Source of the DNA: Ryuthela nishihirai
Lineage: Eukaryota > Arthropoda > Arachnida > Araneae > Heptathelidae
DNA length: 64,000 nucleotides
Assembly: GCA_038380435.1 (NCBI GenBank)
Contig: JAWZYU010000013.1
Span: 13,839,901-13,903,900, forward strand
Reading direction: 5' to 3'
The notes below the pieces were generated by a model. The model was not told where the DNA came from. It made no database searches and saw only the letters and a program-made list of their open reading frames with translations. Position numbers and translations under genes: made by a program. Shown piece by piece: positions 34,572 through 46,277 of the stretch; position 1 is the first letter of the stretch; every line of letters starts with the position of its first letter.

Positions 34572-35632
34572 TTTACTGTTTCTGGTGTTGCTATGCTGAT
34601 GATATATTTTTAACTTGGAATGGCAACAATGAACAATTATACTGCGGCATCAATACAGCCAACGGTATCCAATAATATGTTTCATGAAGGAGGAGGCAAT
34701 GCCATCTCCAATTTATAAGTTTTTATCCAAAAAGATGATACAAGAGTCTTGATGACATCAATATAATGGAAGCCTACCTACTCTCCATCATATGAGCAGA
34801 CTCGTACACCCCATGGGCATAGAAATTTACAGCTTTCCACTCTCTCATCCACAGGGCCTTCATTGTATCAATAAACAAGAATTTGTTTAATAAAAGAAAT
34901 TCAGAACATTCAATCCATTGCTGTCTCCCATGACTTCTACCCAAAAACAATAGAAAAGCTAATCCATAAGTTAGAAACGACAACAAAAGATATTTGGTCC
35001 TTCTCCCAATCACAGACTCCAAGAGGGTAACTTTTGCCAGATCTGTATCTTACATTCCTATCCTATGTGAATCAGTCCGCAAATTACTCAGAGCCAAAAA
35101 ATCAGTATTATTTTCAGTCCAGCAACAAATCTGAAGAAAATTATAAAAAGGGAAGAGACAAATTTAGCCTCATTCAAAAATTGGGCATTTACAACTTTCC
35201 CCTGTATTTGCCAGATTATTCCATTGTCTACTATATTGGAAAAACCATATGTTCTCTACAGGAGAGGTACACAGAGCATCAGATGGATGTCAGCCAAAAC
35301 AAGCTAAAGAATGCCACTGCCAAGCTGGGAATACAACATGCAGCAACAATAGACTGGGAGCATGTCACACTGCTAGCACATGCATCCACTTACTATAGAA
35401 CTATTGTCGCAAGGTATTGAAAAAATGATCTTGCCTCTCCCCATCTGCAACTGAGACACTGGAATCCTCCTTCACATGTGAAAAGTGCTTAACAGCCACA
35501 TAGTGTCACTTCACTGAAGATGGAGTGCTGTCCTTGCTACAAAAAAAACCTCTAAGTTTGCTCCTAAAAACTTTTAATATGCAAATAGTTCGAAGGATAA
35601 ACTTAAAATTTCATTGCTCAATGACAGATAAC
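34572..35632 (+). mobile_element. Penelope-like retroelement, 3' part with GIY-YIG domain
   Basis: Directly after LINE C the frame reads CFWCCYADDIFLTWNGNNEQ (about 34580-34640), the YxDD palm motif of a Penelope-type RT. Later, 35034-35420 encodes a GIY-YIG endonuclease: LGIYNFPLYLPDY, then VYYIGKTICSLQERYTEH, in agreement with the YIGKT.RSL..R...H pattern, ending in WEHVTLLAHAST. This endonuclease cuts target DNA during Penelope integration. Stops and frame breaks separate the two parts (34660-35030). The right pseudo-LTR (about 35495-35632) has AGTTTGCTCCTAAAAACTTT. Most of the RT fingers and palm are missing at the LINE insertion point. Confidence 0.8.
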
Positions 35633-36171
35633 TTGAAGCTATTTTAAATAAATACTTTAAGTTTTAATACTGATACTTTCTCAATACATTATTTTACTCC
35701 AATTCTCTTTGGAAACAACTGTTATACTTAGCCATATGTAATGGCCATGATAGTCATATATGTGTGACACCTCAACAAGGCAGTGCAAGATCGATGGTTC
35801 CTTCTAACATCCAGCATCAAAGTTAGACTAGCAATTCGGTCAACATCTTTTCATTATGGCATAACTATTAGCTACAAGAGGGCTCCCAACACCCATCTTC
35901 AACATGGATTTGCTCATCAACTATCAATCAATGTGTATTGGCCACTACTCTTCAAAATAGTGGGTTTTATGCCTTTTTAACTTGTGAACTTCTCTTGCAC
36001 TAGCATAAGATAGTAGTCTTTAAAAAGTCAAAGCTATGAATAAGTTTTAAGTTCAACTACAGCATACAAACTGACAACAATTATTAGCCAACAAAGGAGG
36101 AATGCATCATCACTAAGGCATAATGGTATGCCATAGTGGTTTGATGCATTACTCCTTTTCAGTTCTCTGGG

Positions 36172-36552
36172 GTGGGGATGGCTCAATCAGTTAGTGTGCT
36201 AGGCTTGTAATCTGCAGTTCCCAGGTTCGAGTCCCAGCTGGGTCAGTATTGAGATTTATCTCCGCAAAACTCCCCATTCTGCCCACAATCAGTAGGGAAC
36301 ACTGATAGGTTTGGAAAGGCTACCATCTGTCAGATGGGACGTTAAGCCATGGTCCAGTGTGTGGGAGAGCCATACCCTATGCATGTTAAGAACATGCTGG
36401 ATGGCCTTGATGGGAGGCTACCATCTATCTCCTAACAGCTGCTCTAGTGGGTCCCCTTCACCAACCTTCTCTGAGCCTTTGGGGTCCTTGTGACCTGGCC
36501 ATTTAACACACTGTGTGGAAAAAGAGTGCTGCTCAGAGGTAAAACACAAAAA
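36172..36552 (+). repeat. SINE S2, plus, full length
   Basis: A head of the form GGATGGCTCAATCAGTTAGTG with B box GGTTCGAGTCCCAGCTGGGT, running to the GAGGTAAAACAC tail. It is more diverged than the 29.5-kb copy. Confidence 0.85.
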
Positions 36553-36701
36553 CCTAACCCATCTCTTCTCCATTTTTCACATAAATGTTCAAGAAGATGA
36601 AATATTACACAAAACTCTTAATTGAAAAACATATTTTTCTATACTTCTTTAACATATTGCTAGGCATTGGCTGAAAAAAAAATATATTTTACAAAACTCA
36701 C

Positions 36702-36842
36702 ATTTGCATCCTCATGCTTTCCAAATCCCATGAAATAAAATGGCTTCCCATTGATTAGGAATTTATTTTCTTTCAACTGAACTGTACGAATTCCAACTTT
36801 CTGGAAATATTCATCAATAATATCTTTAGAAGTAAGCTGCAC
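36702..36842 (-). CDS. GUSB: Beta-glucuronidase exon 6 (entry to TIM barrel)
   Basis: This exon of exactly 47 codons (141 bases) has a TGTCACAG acceptor and GTGAGT donor (36696-36701) and is in phase 0 at both ends. It encodes VQLTSK, VGIRTV, then FLINGKPFYFMGFGKHEDAN. The last segment is the signature strand leading into the catalytic barrel (family-2 signature: NGKPFYFHGVNKHEDAD). The family's usual HGVNKHED has become MGFGKHED, with Gly where Asn is common next to KHED. That is an unusual but conservative position, worth checking in related species. Confidence 0.93.
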
Positions 36843-38139
36843 CTGTGACAGAATATAAAGTATGAATTAAAAAAAAATCACATTATCTGATTTTATACAA
36901 TAAAACCTATACCTCAGTAAAAGTAGGTACTAAAAGTGAAAATATATCAGGACTGAATACAACAGATTAAGCAAAAAAAGAGTCCTACCTTTTAAAAAAC
37001 GAGTTTTCTGATGTAACTCCATAGTTATTATTTTTCTGAAAGCCACAATTTGAGACCAACTAATCCTGACATATAACATAGCATAATTACATTTCCATTA
37101 ATTTAAAAACAATTATCATTCTTTTTAATTGCAGTATATATTTGAGGAGTAATAAAAATAATTTTACAAGCAGCAAAGTAAAGAAAGTTTTAAAACCAAA
37201 AGTATTGACTAAATATACGTAGCTGTTGGATGACTACACTTCCACTGGTAAAAACAAACTTATCTTCTCATAAAAGTTTTGAAAACATTGCAACTTTGTT
37301 ACATGCGAAATGAAGTCAACAATTGTAAACCCAAACCAAATAATAATTTATGTATGGAAAAGTAGAGAATGAGTGTAAAAATATGCATCATTAATTGATG
37401 CAACTTACAGTGACTCGAGCACATGAGAGCAATTGCTACATACCGAAAGGCAATATTTTCTTCATCAATCAGCACTTTTTTTTTCAGCAGAATCAACAGG
37501 CAAAAATATGTACATCCAATTCCTTTTCTACATGGATTTTTTTACACATTTTTTTATTTAACACAGTTTAGAAAAAAATTCCAATTCTTTTTACACAATT
37601 TATTTTGATCTAATACAGTTCAAATGGCACCTTTTTGAAATCCCCATATGAATTTAATTCTGAAAAAATATTCCTATTCAAGAAAAAATTCCTAGAATTT
37701 ACATTTATAACAAAGATGCCGCTTTTATTGTCACATTTTTTGAAGTAGTTTTAACTTTGAAAATGTACTATAGATACACATTTTGTGCACTATAATCTCC
37801 AAAATAAAAACTACACTAACATAACTATACAACAAGTTTTCTCTATTTTATGTAAAAATTGTATAAAGCCTACTTAATTTGGAATAAAGTGGCAACATTC
37901 AGTTCCAGGAATTCCCCTCAGTTTTATCTTCAATACATATGTTAGTCTTGGTCTCTCATTTCGCGTTTAAAGTTAGAAGTGTTTAGATGTTTAATAGAAG
38001 AAATCAAAAAAATTTCGTTTTGTTTTTTGAAGTCTTGTGTACGTGATATAAATTTATTAAAGTTTGCTGATAGGTAATTTACAATTTTTCATCATCTGAT
38101 TTATTAACTAAAATTCAAATATTTTTCGTAAGCCTTACC
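36843..38139. other. Intron 5 left portion, nothing recognised
   Basis: AT-rich DNA with no coding similarity. The left end of the adjoining Tigger-type element may lie within the last 500 bp, but no terminal repeat was identified. Confidence 0.4.
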
Positions 38140-40196
38140 ATGATGTCGGATAATTCAACTATACAAAAGCAGAAAAGCAAAGCTATCTCTTTGGATACTA
38201 AGATCCAAATTTTAGATCGTCCTGCAACTGGAGAAGGTTCAACATTCATAGGTAAGTATTTTGGTTTGAATGAAGCTACTGTAAGAACCATCAAGAAAAA
38301 TGAAGATGCTATTAGAAAATCTGTGCTTTTCAGAACAAAATTGAGTGCTAAGTCGTCAACGTATACAAGAGATATTGTAAAAGTGAAGATGGAAAAGGCA
38401 CTAGTAATGCGGACAGAAGATAATTGCAAAAAAAAAAAACCTCTAGATGGAAATACCATCAAACAGATGGTATTACGAATATATAAACAGATACAAGAAA
38501 TGGAACCAATCACATCAGCTCAGTTAAACAAAAAATTATGAATTTTCTGCAAGTACAATTTGGTTTGCTGAATTTCTTCAAAGACACACGTTTCATAATG
38601 TAAAAATAAAAGGTGAAGTTGCATCTGCAGATGAGCCAACTGCTAAAGAATTTTGTCCAAAATTGGCCCAAATCATTAAACATGGTGGATACACTCCTGA
38701 TCAAGTTGGGGGCGGGGGTGGCTCAGTCGGTAGTGTGCCAGGCTTGTAATCTGTAGTTACCAGGTTCGAGTCCCAGCTGGGTCAGCCTTGAGATTTATCT
38801 CCACAAAATTCCCTGCCCTGCCCACAGTCAGTAGGGAACACCGATGGGCTTGGAAAGGCTGCCGTCCATTGGATGGGACATTAAGCCATGGCCCCGGGTG
38901 CAGGAGAACAATATCCTGTCCACGTTAAAGAACACACTGGATGGCCTTGACGGGAGGCTACAATACATTTTTGGTAAAAAAATGCCGAGTAGAACCTACG
39001 CAGCAAAATCATCAGAAACTATTGGTGCTTTAAAGCAGCTAAGGATCGTGTGACCTTTCTATTTTGGAGCAATGCATCAGGAGATCATATGTTAAAACTG
39101 CTGCTCATCAATCAATCCCTAAGACCAGGGTCAATGAAAGGTGTAGATTTGAATAAATTGCCAGTGTATTAGATGACAAACAAAAAAGCCTGGCTGCAAA
39201 AGAGAGTTTTAATGAATGGTTTCATAAATGTTTTGTTCCAGAAGTTAAACACTATTTGAAGGAAAAAAAAAAATCTCGAATTTAAAGTTATAATGATTAT
39301 AGACAATGCACCTGGCCATCCTGTTTTCGGACAACCAAATGTGCAATTTTGTTTTCTGCCACTTAATATGACATCCTTAATACCACTAGATCAGGGTATA
39401 ATTGCCACATTTAAAACTTACTAGGTAAGATGAACATTCCAATACATTTTGGATAAACTAGATGAGAATAAAACACTAACAGTTATTGATGTGTGGAAGA
39501 AATTTTCTATTTTAGATTGTATCAGACATGCTGGATTTACCTTATCAGAATTAAAACCATCGACTTTAAACACATGTTGGAAAGCTATTTTGTCAGAATG
39601 TGTAAAAAAGCAAAGTTCCTGTACCCCCAAATACAACTCAATATTCTAATATCATCAATTTAGCATATGCAGTTGGTGGAGAAGGATTCAATAATTTATC
39701 ATTTGCAGATATTGATGAATTGCTGGTTAACAAAGCTCTTAGGGAAGATGAAATAATAGAAGTTGTCCTTGAGACTCTTGATGAAAAAGAAAACTGATGG
39801 TGATGAAGAGGTTCCACTCACTGCAGGTATAATTAAAGAAGGGCTTCAAATGGCTAATAAATTGGAAAGTCATTTTCTTACACATGATCCCATTGTCGAA
39901 AGAGCTGAGCAGTTTAAATGTGAACTGAAGTCATGTATGGTGCATTATCAAGAATTATACAAAGATTTAATCAAAGCAGGATCTCAACGATTGATTACAG
40001 AGTTCATTGTCAAAACTAATCAAATGTTCAGAATCGCTGGAAACAAGTAATAATTTGATTCCCCATGCCACAGGTAGCATTTCACCATTGGAGTATGAAC
40101 ATGATGGCTAAAATGTTTCAAGCAATGAAAGTGATTTAATTCCAGTCTTACACAAATGAATGCGTCTATTGTCAGAAAGTGACAATGAATAAAATC
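38140..40196 (+). pseudogene. Tigger-type transposase with SINE insertion, degraded
   Basis: Met 38143 starts a CENP-B-like HTH region (ISLDTKIQILDRPATGEGST, IGKYFGLNEATVRTI). The frame is open to 38541, then continues as broken pieces: WFAEFLQRHTFHNV, then YTPDQ up to the S2 SINE at 38709. After it come FGKKMPSRTYAAKSSET, VTFLFWSNASGDHMLKLLLI, IIDNAPGHPVFGQPN (second catalytic Asp) and IPLDQGIIATFKTY (third). The C-terminal part extends to about 40050 (TLNTCWKAILSE). The segment that should carry the first catalytic Asp (VDETGLFWK) is absent at the SINE insertion site. Several frameshifts and stops; not functional. Confidence 0.82.
38709..38970 (+). repeat. SINE S2, plus, 3'-truncated
   Basis: GGCGGGGGTGGCTCAGTCGG head and B box GGTTCGAGTCCCAGCTGGGT, ending abruptly after GACGGGAGGCTAC. 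It replaces about 30 bases of the Tigger-type coding sequence, and no TSD is seen. Confidence 0.85.
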
Positions 40197-40790
40197 TAGT
40201 TAATAAGCATATGTAAGTCATTTTTTTTGCACTTTTGTATTCTTGAATTAGACTTATTTTCTTTATGAAGGATAATTTACTTTATGTACATAAAATTATC
40301 TTTATGTTTATAAAACAAAAAATGTGTTTAAATTAATAAAAATCAAATAAAGATTTAATTAAAGATTTTGATATGATTTGTTTGAAAACAACTTATTATT
40401 TGTACTGGGTTTTCACATCTGGAACCAATCTTCAATTTTTTCATATGCACTATTTTTTTTTTTACATGGTTTTTTCGGGAACCTATCTACCATGTAAAAA
40501 CAGAATTGGGTGTATTTTAGATTTAAACATCATTTTCCATATCTGTTAAGAAATAATTAAAAAAACTGTAAACACTGTAATAAATTACAGTGTTTTACAG
40601 TTAATCCTATTAATTTTACATTACCTTCCAGCATACAGTGCATTTTAGTAAAAAAATATACCATTCCTGAAACACTAGGGGATAAGCACTTTTTTTAAAA
40701 TATATTATTTAGTGTAAATTTTCAAGCATTATAATAATATTACTTAATTTCATATCTTAAAAAAAATGTTATTAGCACTTAATAGAGCTA
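40197..40790. other. Intronic DNA with two small palindromes
   Basis: Inverted repeats TTTTTACATGGT/ACCATGTAAAAA (about 40466-40503) and AACTGTAAACACTGTAA/TTACAGTGTTTTACAGTT (about 40563-40603). No coding similarity. Confidence 0.5.
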
Positions 40791-40795
40791 CTTAC

Positions 40796-41004
40796 TTGTA
40801 GAGTGTACAGATAAGCAGGGCTATGATGCATTGTGAATGGCCACCACAAATTGGCATTACCTATCATTATTTCTCCTGAACATCCTTTCCGATTGGCTAC
40901 TAACTTCCCAGCTTTGTTAAATACATTGATAGCACAATGTTGCAGACTTTCGTCAGGAATGATTGAAGTGTGAGGTCCAACTGTCACATTATATTTGATA
41001 CAAC
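40796..41004 (-). CDS. GUSB: Beta-glucuronidase exon 5 (Ig-like domain)
   Basis: This 209-base exon lies between an AAAACTAG acceptor and a GTAAGT donor (40790-40795). It starts by completing a Gly codon (phase 1) and ends in phase 0. The sequence is less conserved at first, as is usual for the Ig-like domain, but contains KLVANRKG, then NLWWPFTMHHSPAYLYTLQ. These correspond to the family's K.VANGTG and LWWPYLMH..PAYLYSL motifs. An earlier in-exon CAG at about 41020 was not used because conserved residues CIKYNV lie downstream of the chosen acceptor in frame. Confidence 0.92.
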
Positions 41005-41500
41005 CTAGTTTTATACAATTAAAATTAGATAAGATTAGTTGTTTCAAATTAATATTATTTATTATTGTACACAAGTGAAAAAAATCACTTACATCTGATG
41101 AAAGTATGTTTTTTTTGATGAAAGTTTTTTCAATAAAATACTTGAAGTTAAAAAAGATGCTAATCAACATGGTGCAAGAGATTAAATAATAAAATCGATC
41201 AGTAACATTGTTAAAACAAAATTTTCCTTTATTTATATAAATAGAAGAAAGTTTGTTTTAATGGATTGGAAACACTAGAGTCAAACAACTAAAAAAGTCA
41301 ATTAGTACCTTGTCAGTATTCTAATATTATCTGCTTGAGAACTCCCTGTCTTCACTAACAGAGAATGGACGAATGAAATGAAGTCAAAATTTATTGGTGA
41401 GAATTAAGGCATGATCCTAAGTGCAAGAAATCCATGCTTTGTACACAGTAAAACTAAAGTAGAAGTCCCTGACAGCACCTACCATGTAATCTAGCTAATA

Positions 41501-42688
41501 CACTGAATGGACAAATTATTATATACACCCTGATAACAGTATGCAAAGTAGAAGCATTGCACCCAGTCACATGGAACACACTGAAATCAGCAATGTCTGT
41601 AAAATAGAGCAGTCTGCTATGCATTAGAAACCAGTAACGGAAAAGTATTTGTGGGTAAAGACAGCGATGTAAGAGAGTTTGATCATGGCCAGATAATAGA
41701 TGCTAGGAAGGCCAGTTGTTCAATCACCACAAATGCTGAACGGTTGGGATTTCCATGTCAGAAAGCTGCACGTGTATACCAAGACTACATGAAATATGAC
41801 AAAAAACTTCCAACCAGTGGGAGAAATGTGGACGTAAACATGCAATTGACTTTCCAGGTGAGTGCAGACTGTCCTGCTTGTTACAGGAATCATCCAGCTA
41901 CTATGGAGCAGTTAACGTCAGAATGGAATGAGGTTCCATGATATGATGGATAGTCTTTGTGCAAAAGCTTATGCACAAAGACTATCCATTGTACGTGGAA
42001 AAAATTGGCTATGGCAGTCGATGTCCACATCGTATGTCCTCTTGCTGACTGCAAGGAACCGAAGATTAGGTTGCAGTTTGCAAAGGCCTATTGTGACTGG
42101 AGTGCAGAGGACTGGGAACCCATCTCTGGTCTGACAAATCACGGTTCATATCTACAGGTAATCTGTGCATTTACTATGGATCAATTTTTTAATTAATAAT
42201 GCTTAAAAGTGTATGACCTCCTCATCAACATCTGATTTATTAGTAACAATTGGGAAAATAAGTTGCCTTTCCTGATTATAGATGGCACAAGGTCCACTAC
42301 ATTCAGTGAAAGATATAAAGGTCACTATATCGCACTGATGGGAGGGGAATGTGTGGCATAACCACATGAAGCGATGGACCCAGCTTGTAAAGTTAGATTC
42401 ATACAGGCAGTGTAACAGTTTGGGATGCATTTACATGGGCTTACTTGGGGCTCCTCGTTTGACCTCAATGCCAATGAGAATTTATGGGACAAATTTGAAA
42501 GATCTGTTTGAGCCCACCAACTCCCACCGACAACTATGGATGCTCTAAGACAGGTGATACTCACTTCATGGGCGGCAATACCATTTCCGTGTTGAGTCCT
42601 TACCAAGACATCTGGCTGCAATTATGAAGGCAAAAGGTGGAGCAACAGGTTATCAAGAAGGTGTATATAATCATTTGTCTACTCAGTG
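41501..42688 (+). mobile_element. Tc1-like transposon with TIRs and TA TSD, defective
   Basis: Ends CACTGAATGGACAAATTATT (41501) and the complement of ATTTGTCTACTCAGTG (to 42688) are inverted and flanked by TA (41499-41500, 42689-42690). The interior encodes a decayed Tc1 transposase: MGKDSDVREFDHGQIIDARK (41651 on), then VVRGKNWLWQ..., and near 42340-42600 fragments of the catalytic domain. It holds an S3 body fragment (about 42150-42315) and an 18-bp-arm palindrome (41945-41989). No complete catalytic triad remains. Confidence 0.78.
42150..42315 (+). repeat. SINE S3 3' body fragment inside Tc1 element
   Basis: This block (ACAGGTAATCTGTGCATTTA through TGGCACAAGGTC, ATTCAGTGAAAGATA) is repeated at 43453-43625 behind a complete S3 head. 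It is therefore the 3' part of S3, without its head. Confidence 0.75.
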
Positions 42689-42707
42689 TAATTTCACCAT
42701 TTTTTAT

Positions 42708-42836
42708 GGGATTGGAAAGGCTGCCATCTGTTGGATGGGATATTAAGCTCTAATCCTATGTACAGGGGGACCATACCCCAAGAACATTAAAGAACACAAT
42801 AGCATTGAGGGGAGGCTTCCATCAATTTCTTAACAA
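42708..42836 (+). repeat. SINE S2, internal fragment
   Basis: The S2 middle section (GATTGGAAAGGCTGCCATCT to GAGGGGAGGCTTCCATCAAT) without head or tail, just outside the right end of the Tc1 element. Confidence 0.7.
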
Positions 42837-43339
42837 ATATACAGTAGATCCTCTACTTAGCTCTGAGCCTTTGGATCCACAAGAACTGGTAATCACAAAA
42901 GAATTGTTCAGAGGGCATTGCAACCCAATTACTATATCATTTATTGAGTTTAATGATGATCTAATGAATCCATCTATATCTAATGATTAGAAATCACTTC
43001 TAATTAGCAGTCATTTTAATCAAATTTAATTTTTCTTTAAAATTACTTAAATGGCTTTAGGAAACCAGAAGTTTAAATAAAATCACAGCTTTTACTTATA
43101 ACTACATAGCCATACATATAATACAATGAATATTCTTAAATATGTTTAAAGAACTTATAATTATATGATGTGCAGTATGACTAACAGAGCAGATTCAACA
43201 AAATGTCACCATATTTTGTTTGTAGAGATTTACATCAATATAATTGGAATTGTGCTCATTATACTAGCTTTATTTACAAAATCAAATTATCTAAAAAGTA
43301 CAGAATCAGCAACAATATTTTAAAAGTTATATTTACTGG

Positions 43340-43630
43340 TTTATTTAATGGTTAGAACACTCTGGCATGTATCTAGAGAGTTGTGGGTTTGAATCCCATA
43401 TCGTCGGTAATTTGCTTTCCCACATAAGTATTTATTGAATTCTATATCAACAGGCAATCTGTGCATTTACTATAGATCGATTTTTTAATTAATAATGCTT
43501 AAGAGTGTGTGACTTCCTCATTAACATCTGATTTAATAGTAACAATTGATAAAATGCATTGTCTTTCCTAATTATAGATGGCACAAGGTCTGCCACATTC
43601 AGTGAAAGATAGGTCACATCATGGAAACAA
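43340..43630 (+). repeat. SINE S3, plus, full length
   Basis: A head (ATGGTTAGAACACTCTGGCA, GTGGGTTTGAATCCCATATC) is followed by a body CCCACATAAGTATTTATTGA and the 3' part shared with 42150-42315. Confidence 0.75.
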
Positions 43631-43644
43631 ACCATCGCCTGATG

Positions 43645-43765
43645 ACTGGTTTAGTAGGAGAGCACTCTGGCATATATCTAGAGAGTCGTGGGTTTGAATC
43701 CCACACCGTCATTAATAATTTTTTCCACACAAGTATTTACTGAATTCTATATTTACAAGTAATCT
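43645..43765 (+). repeat. SINE S3, plus, second head
   Basis: GGTTTAGTAGGAGAGCACTC and GTGGGTTTGAATCCCACACC lie about 300 bp after the preceding head, a tandem arrangement like that at 4931-5500. The body is cut near 43765. Confidence 0.7.
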
Positions 43766-43836
43766 GGTTTTGAATTATTCAGAATGAAATGCTTTCTCAT
43801 TTGCTTTGTAATATGATCTATACACACATACATATA

Positions 43837-45167
43837 CAGGGTGTCCATAAAGTCTCTTTACAATATAAAAAATTTATTAAAAAATCAAATGAAAAGATAA
43901 ATATTTGGAAATTATTACAAAATGAGAAGTATATATTGAAGTTTTTTTCCATCATTTAATACACCTCTATATGGGGACCATTAGTTGCACGAAGCACATC
44001 AAAACGGTACTCGATTTCTTGCCATGTTCGCTGTAGTGTAGCCTCATTGATGGTGGCAATGGCATCAGGGATCTTTTGCTTTAGGTCAGTGATGTCCCGT
44101 ATCTTTGTTCGATACACGATATCTTTAACATAACCCCATAGAAAGAAGTCCAGGGGAGTGATATCTGGTGAATGAGGTGGCCAGGGAATTGGGCCATCCC
44201 TTCCAATCCACCGGTCTGGAAATGTTTGATTTAGGAACCCACGGACTTGCAGTCCCCCAATGTGGTGGTGCACCATCTTGCTGGAAAATGATGGTTGGCT
44301 GAAGGTCATCTAGTTGTGGTGCCACATATTCAGTCAAAAGGTCAAAGTAAACATTTGCAGTAATTGATGCCTCGTTGAAAAAAATGGACCAAGGATTCAA
44401 TTGCACATGATACCACACATTAACCTTTGGACTATCTCGGTGAAGTTCACTAGTCACATGGGGGTGTTCTGATCCCCAGATTCTCACATTATGTGTGTTC
44501 AGTTTCCCTGAGACATGAAAGGTTGCCTTATCACTAAAACAAACTTGAGTGAGGAAAGTTACATCCTCAGAAATTCGTTCCAGCATGTTAACTGCAAACT
44601 CTTTTGGTCTTGGTTTATCATTTGGCTCGAGTGCCTGTAAGAGTTGCACTTTGTAAGCGTACAATCGCAAGTTCTTGTGTAGGACTTTGTGCACTGTTGA
44701 ACATGGTAGCTCTAACTGTCTGGCAGCAGTACGGATAGACGTTGTGGGAGATCGACTAAAGGCTTGTCTTACACGATCGATGTTTTCCTCAGATGTTCTT
44801 GGTTGTCCACTCCTCCCTTTATCCAACACTGTCCCTGTCTCCATAAATTTCTTGTGCCATGCACGAATTGGCGGACGTGACAGTGGATCTCTTCCATACT
44901 TAGTTCTGTAGTTTTGCTGAGTCTGCATATCCGATTTCATTTCAGTAAACCATGATACACATTGTCCTCCTCTTGAGGAGTAGCCATTTTTTAGAGTTTC
45001 TTTAAAAAATACCTCTTTCATCAACGTGGTACCTGAAATACACAAATGCAATGTGATTAAAAACTTTGATAACCACTTAGTACATAGAACAAATTTGATT
45101 AAGATATCTCATCAATTGCCTTTGTAATAAATTTTTTAAATTGTAAAGAGACTTTATGGGCACCCTG
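43837..45167 (-). mobile_element. Mariner-like DD41D transposon, complete ends, one frameshift
   Basis: Terminal repeats begin CAGGGTGTCCATAAAGTCTC and match for about 40 bp, with TA on both sides (43835-43836, 45168-45169). The transposase is read from 45051: an HTH half (YRTKYGRDPLSRPPIRAWHK, RPRTSEENID), then VCFSDKATF (first Asp), IIFQQDGAPPH (second) and PDITPLDFFLWGYVK (third). 41 residues separate the second and third Asp, so it is of the DD41D type. A single-base frameshift near 44250 joins two frames (to 44125 and 43956). KVNVWYHV has lost the usual WCG. Otherwise this is the best preserved transposon in the window. Confidence 0.88.
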
Positions 45168-45379
45168 TATATCTGTTAATGAATGCATGATAAAGATCTA
45201 AAGCTCAGCTTTATTTGCTGAAAAAATGTCAAAAATTAGCCATAACTACAATATATAGTGAAAAACCTGGCACTTAGAATTAACTTAAAATGAATCCATC
45301 TGCACCAGTGCTTGGTGCAGATCCAATGTCCAGGACATTGGATTAAGATATCTCATTTTCGATTTGTTTTGAAGTAGCT

Positions 45380-46110
45380 GTGTCACACATTTGCAATTTC
45401 ATATGGGGTCAAATTACAATGTCCAATCCTGCACAAAAACTGCTGTGTCCAAGCAGTCTCCAGCTTGAAGATACCAGTCATGGTACATGTTATCAGACCA
45501 TGTGCTTGGACTTCCCCACAGAAGTGTCCTATAATGAAAGTAGCAGTGAAATCACACCATACAGTACATATGGTGAATGCAGTGGAATTTCATCAGCAGC
45601 CCATGGATGTGGCATTCTCCTACCCAATACTTATGGGTGTTGGCATTACTATTCAGCTGAAAAATGCATTTTATCTGTCCATAAAATGATTTACAGCCAA
45701 TTATTACCCATCTCCATCCTAGTCAGGAATTGGAAAGTCCAGACAATCATCAAGGATCAGTTTGAGACCATTAGTGTACAATGTGCAATTTTTACAGGAA
45801 CCAGTACAGCATGCTTTGCAGGATCTTGCAGTCGCCATACAAAATCCAGGTATATCGCAACTCTTCTGGTACAAGTGGATGAATGCCAATTACTTGCTGC
45901 ACTATCAATCATTGCTACAGCAATCTCATCATAAATGTCTTCAGAAACTGGCCACTTCCTCCACCATGATGTACCAACAAATAATTCAACTCCAAGTTTC
46001 TGAATCATGCTGCATAACCCATTCTGAAACAGAGCTCCACATTGCAACTTTTCAGTCAGTGATATTTGCAAAGAGAGTCATGGCATTGCTACTGTTTGGT
46101 AACAGAGCTT
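45380..46110 (-). pseudogene. Second mariner-like transposase relic
   Basis: Minus-strand fragments: KLPVSEDIYDEIAVAMIDSA-like (seen as KWPVSEDIYDEIAVAMIDSA), RRVAIYLD, then LTRMEMGNNW and ILWTDKMHFSAE, the last being a WTDE.HFS catalytic block, followed by HSPYVLYGVISLLL. The opposite-strand open stretch at 45380-45934 is not a gene. No terminal repeats were found. Confidence 0.6.
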
Positions 46111-46277
46111 AACCAACAAGGCACAATTGTTCAATGCAGGTGCAACAGTAACTTTCTCTTTACTTTCTCTTTCCATTCTATTACCATCTGCTTTTATATT
46201 CTTTCACAAGCATATGATCAGAATATAATTTGCATAATTCTATACCTGATGGCACTTACTGAAAATAATCTGCCTTA

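Noticed and set aside
45380..45934. 184-codon plus-strand open frame
   Set aside because: Mariner transposase motifs lie on the opposite strand; this is their shadow.
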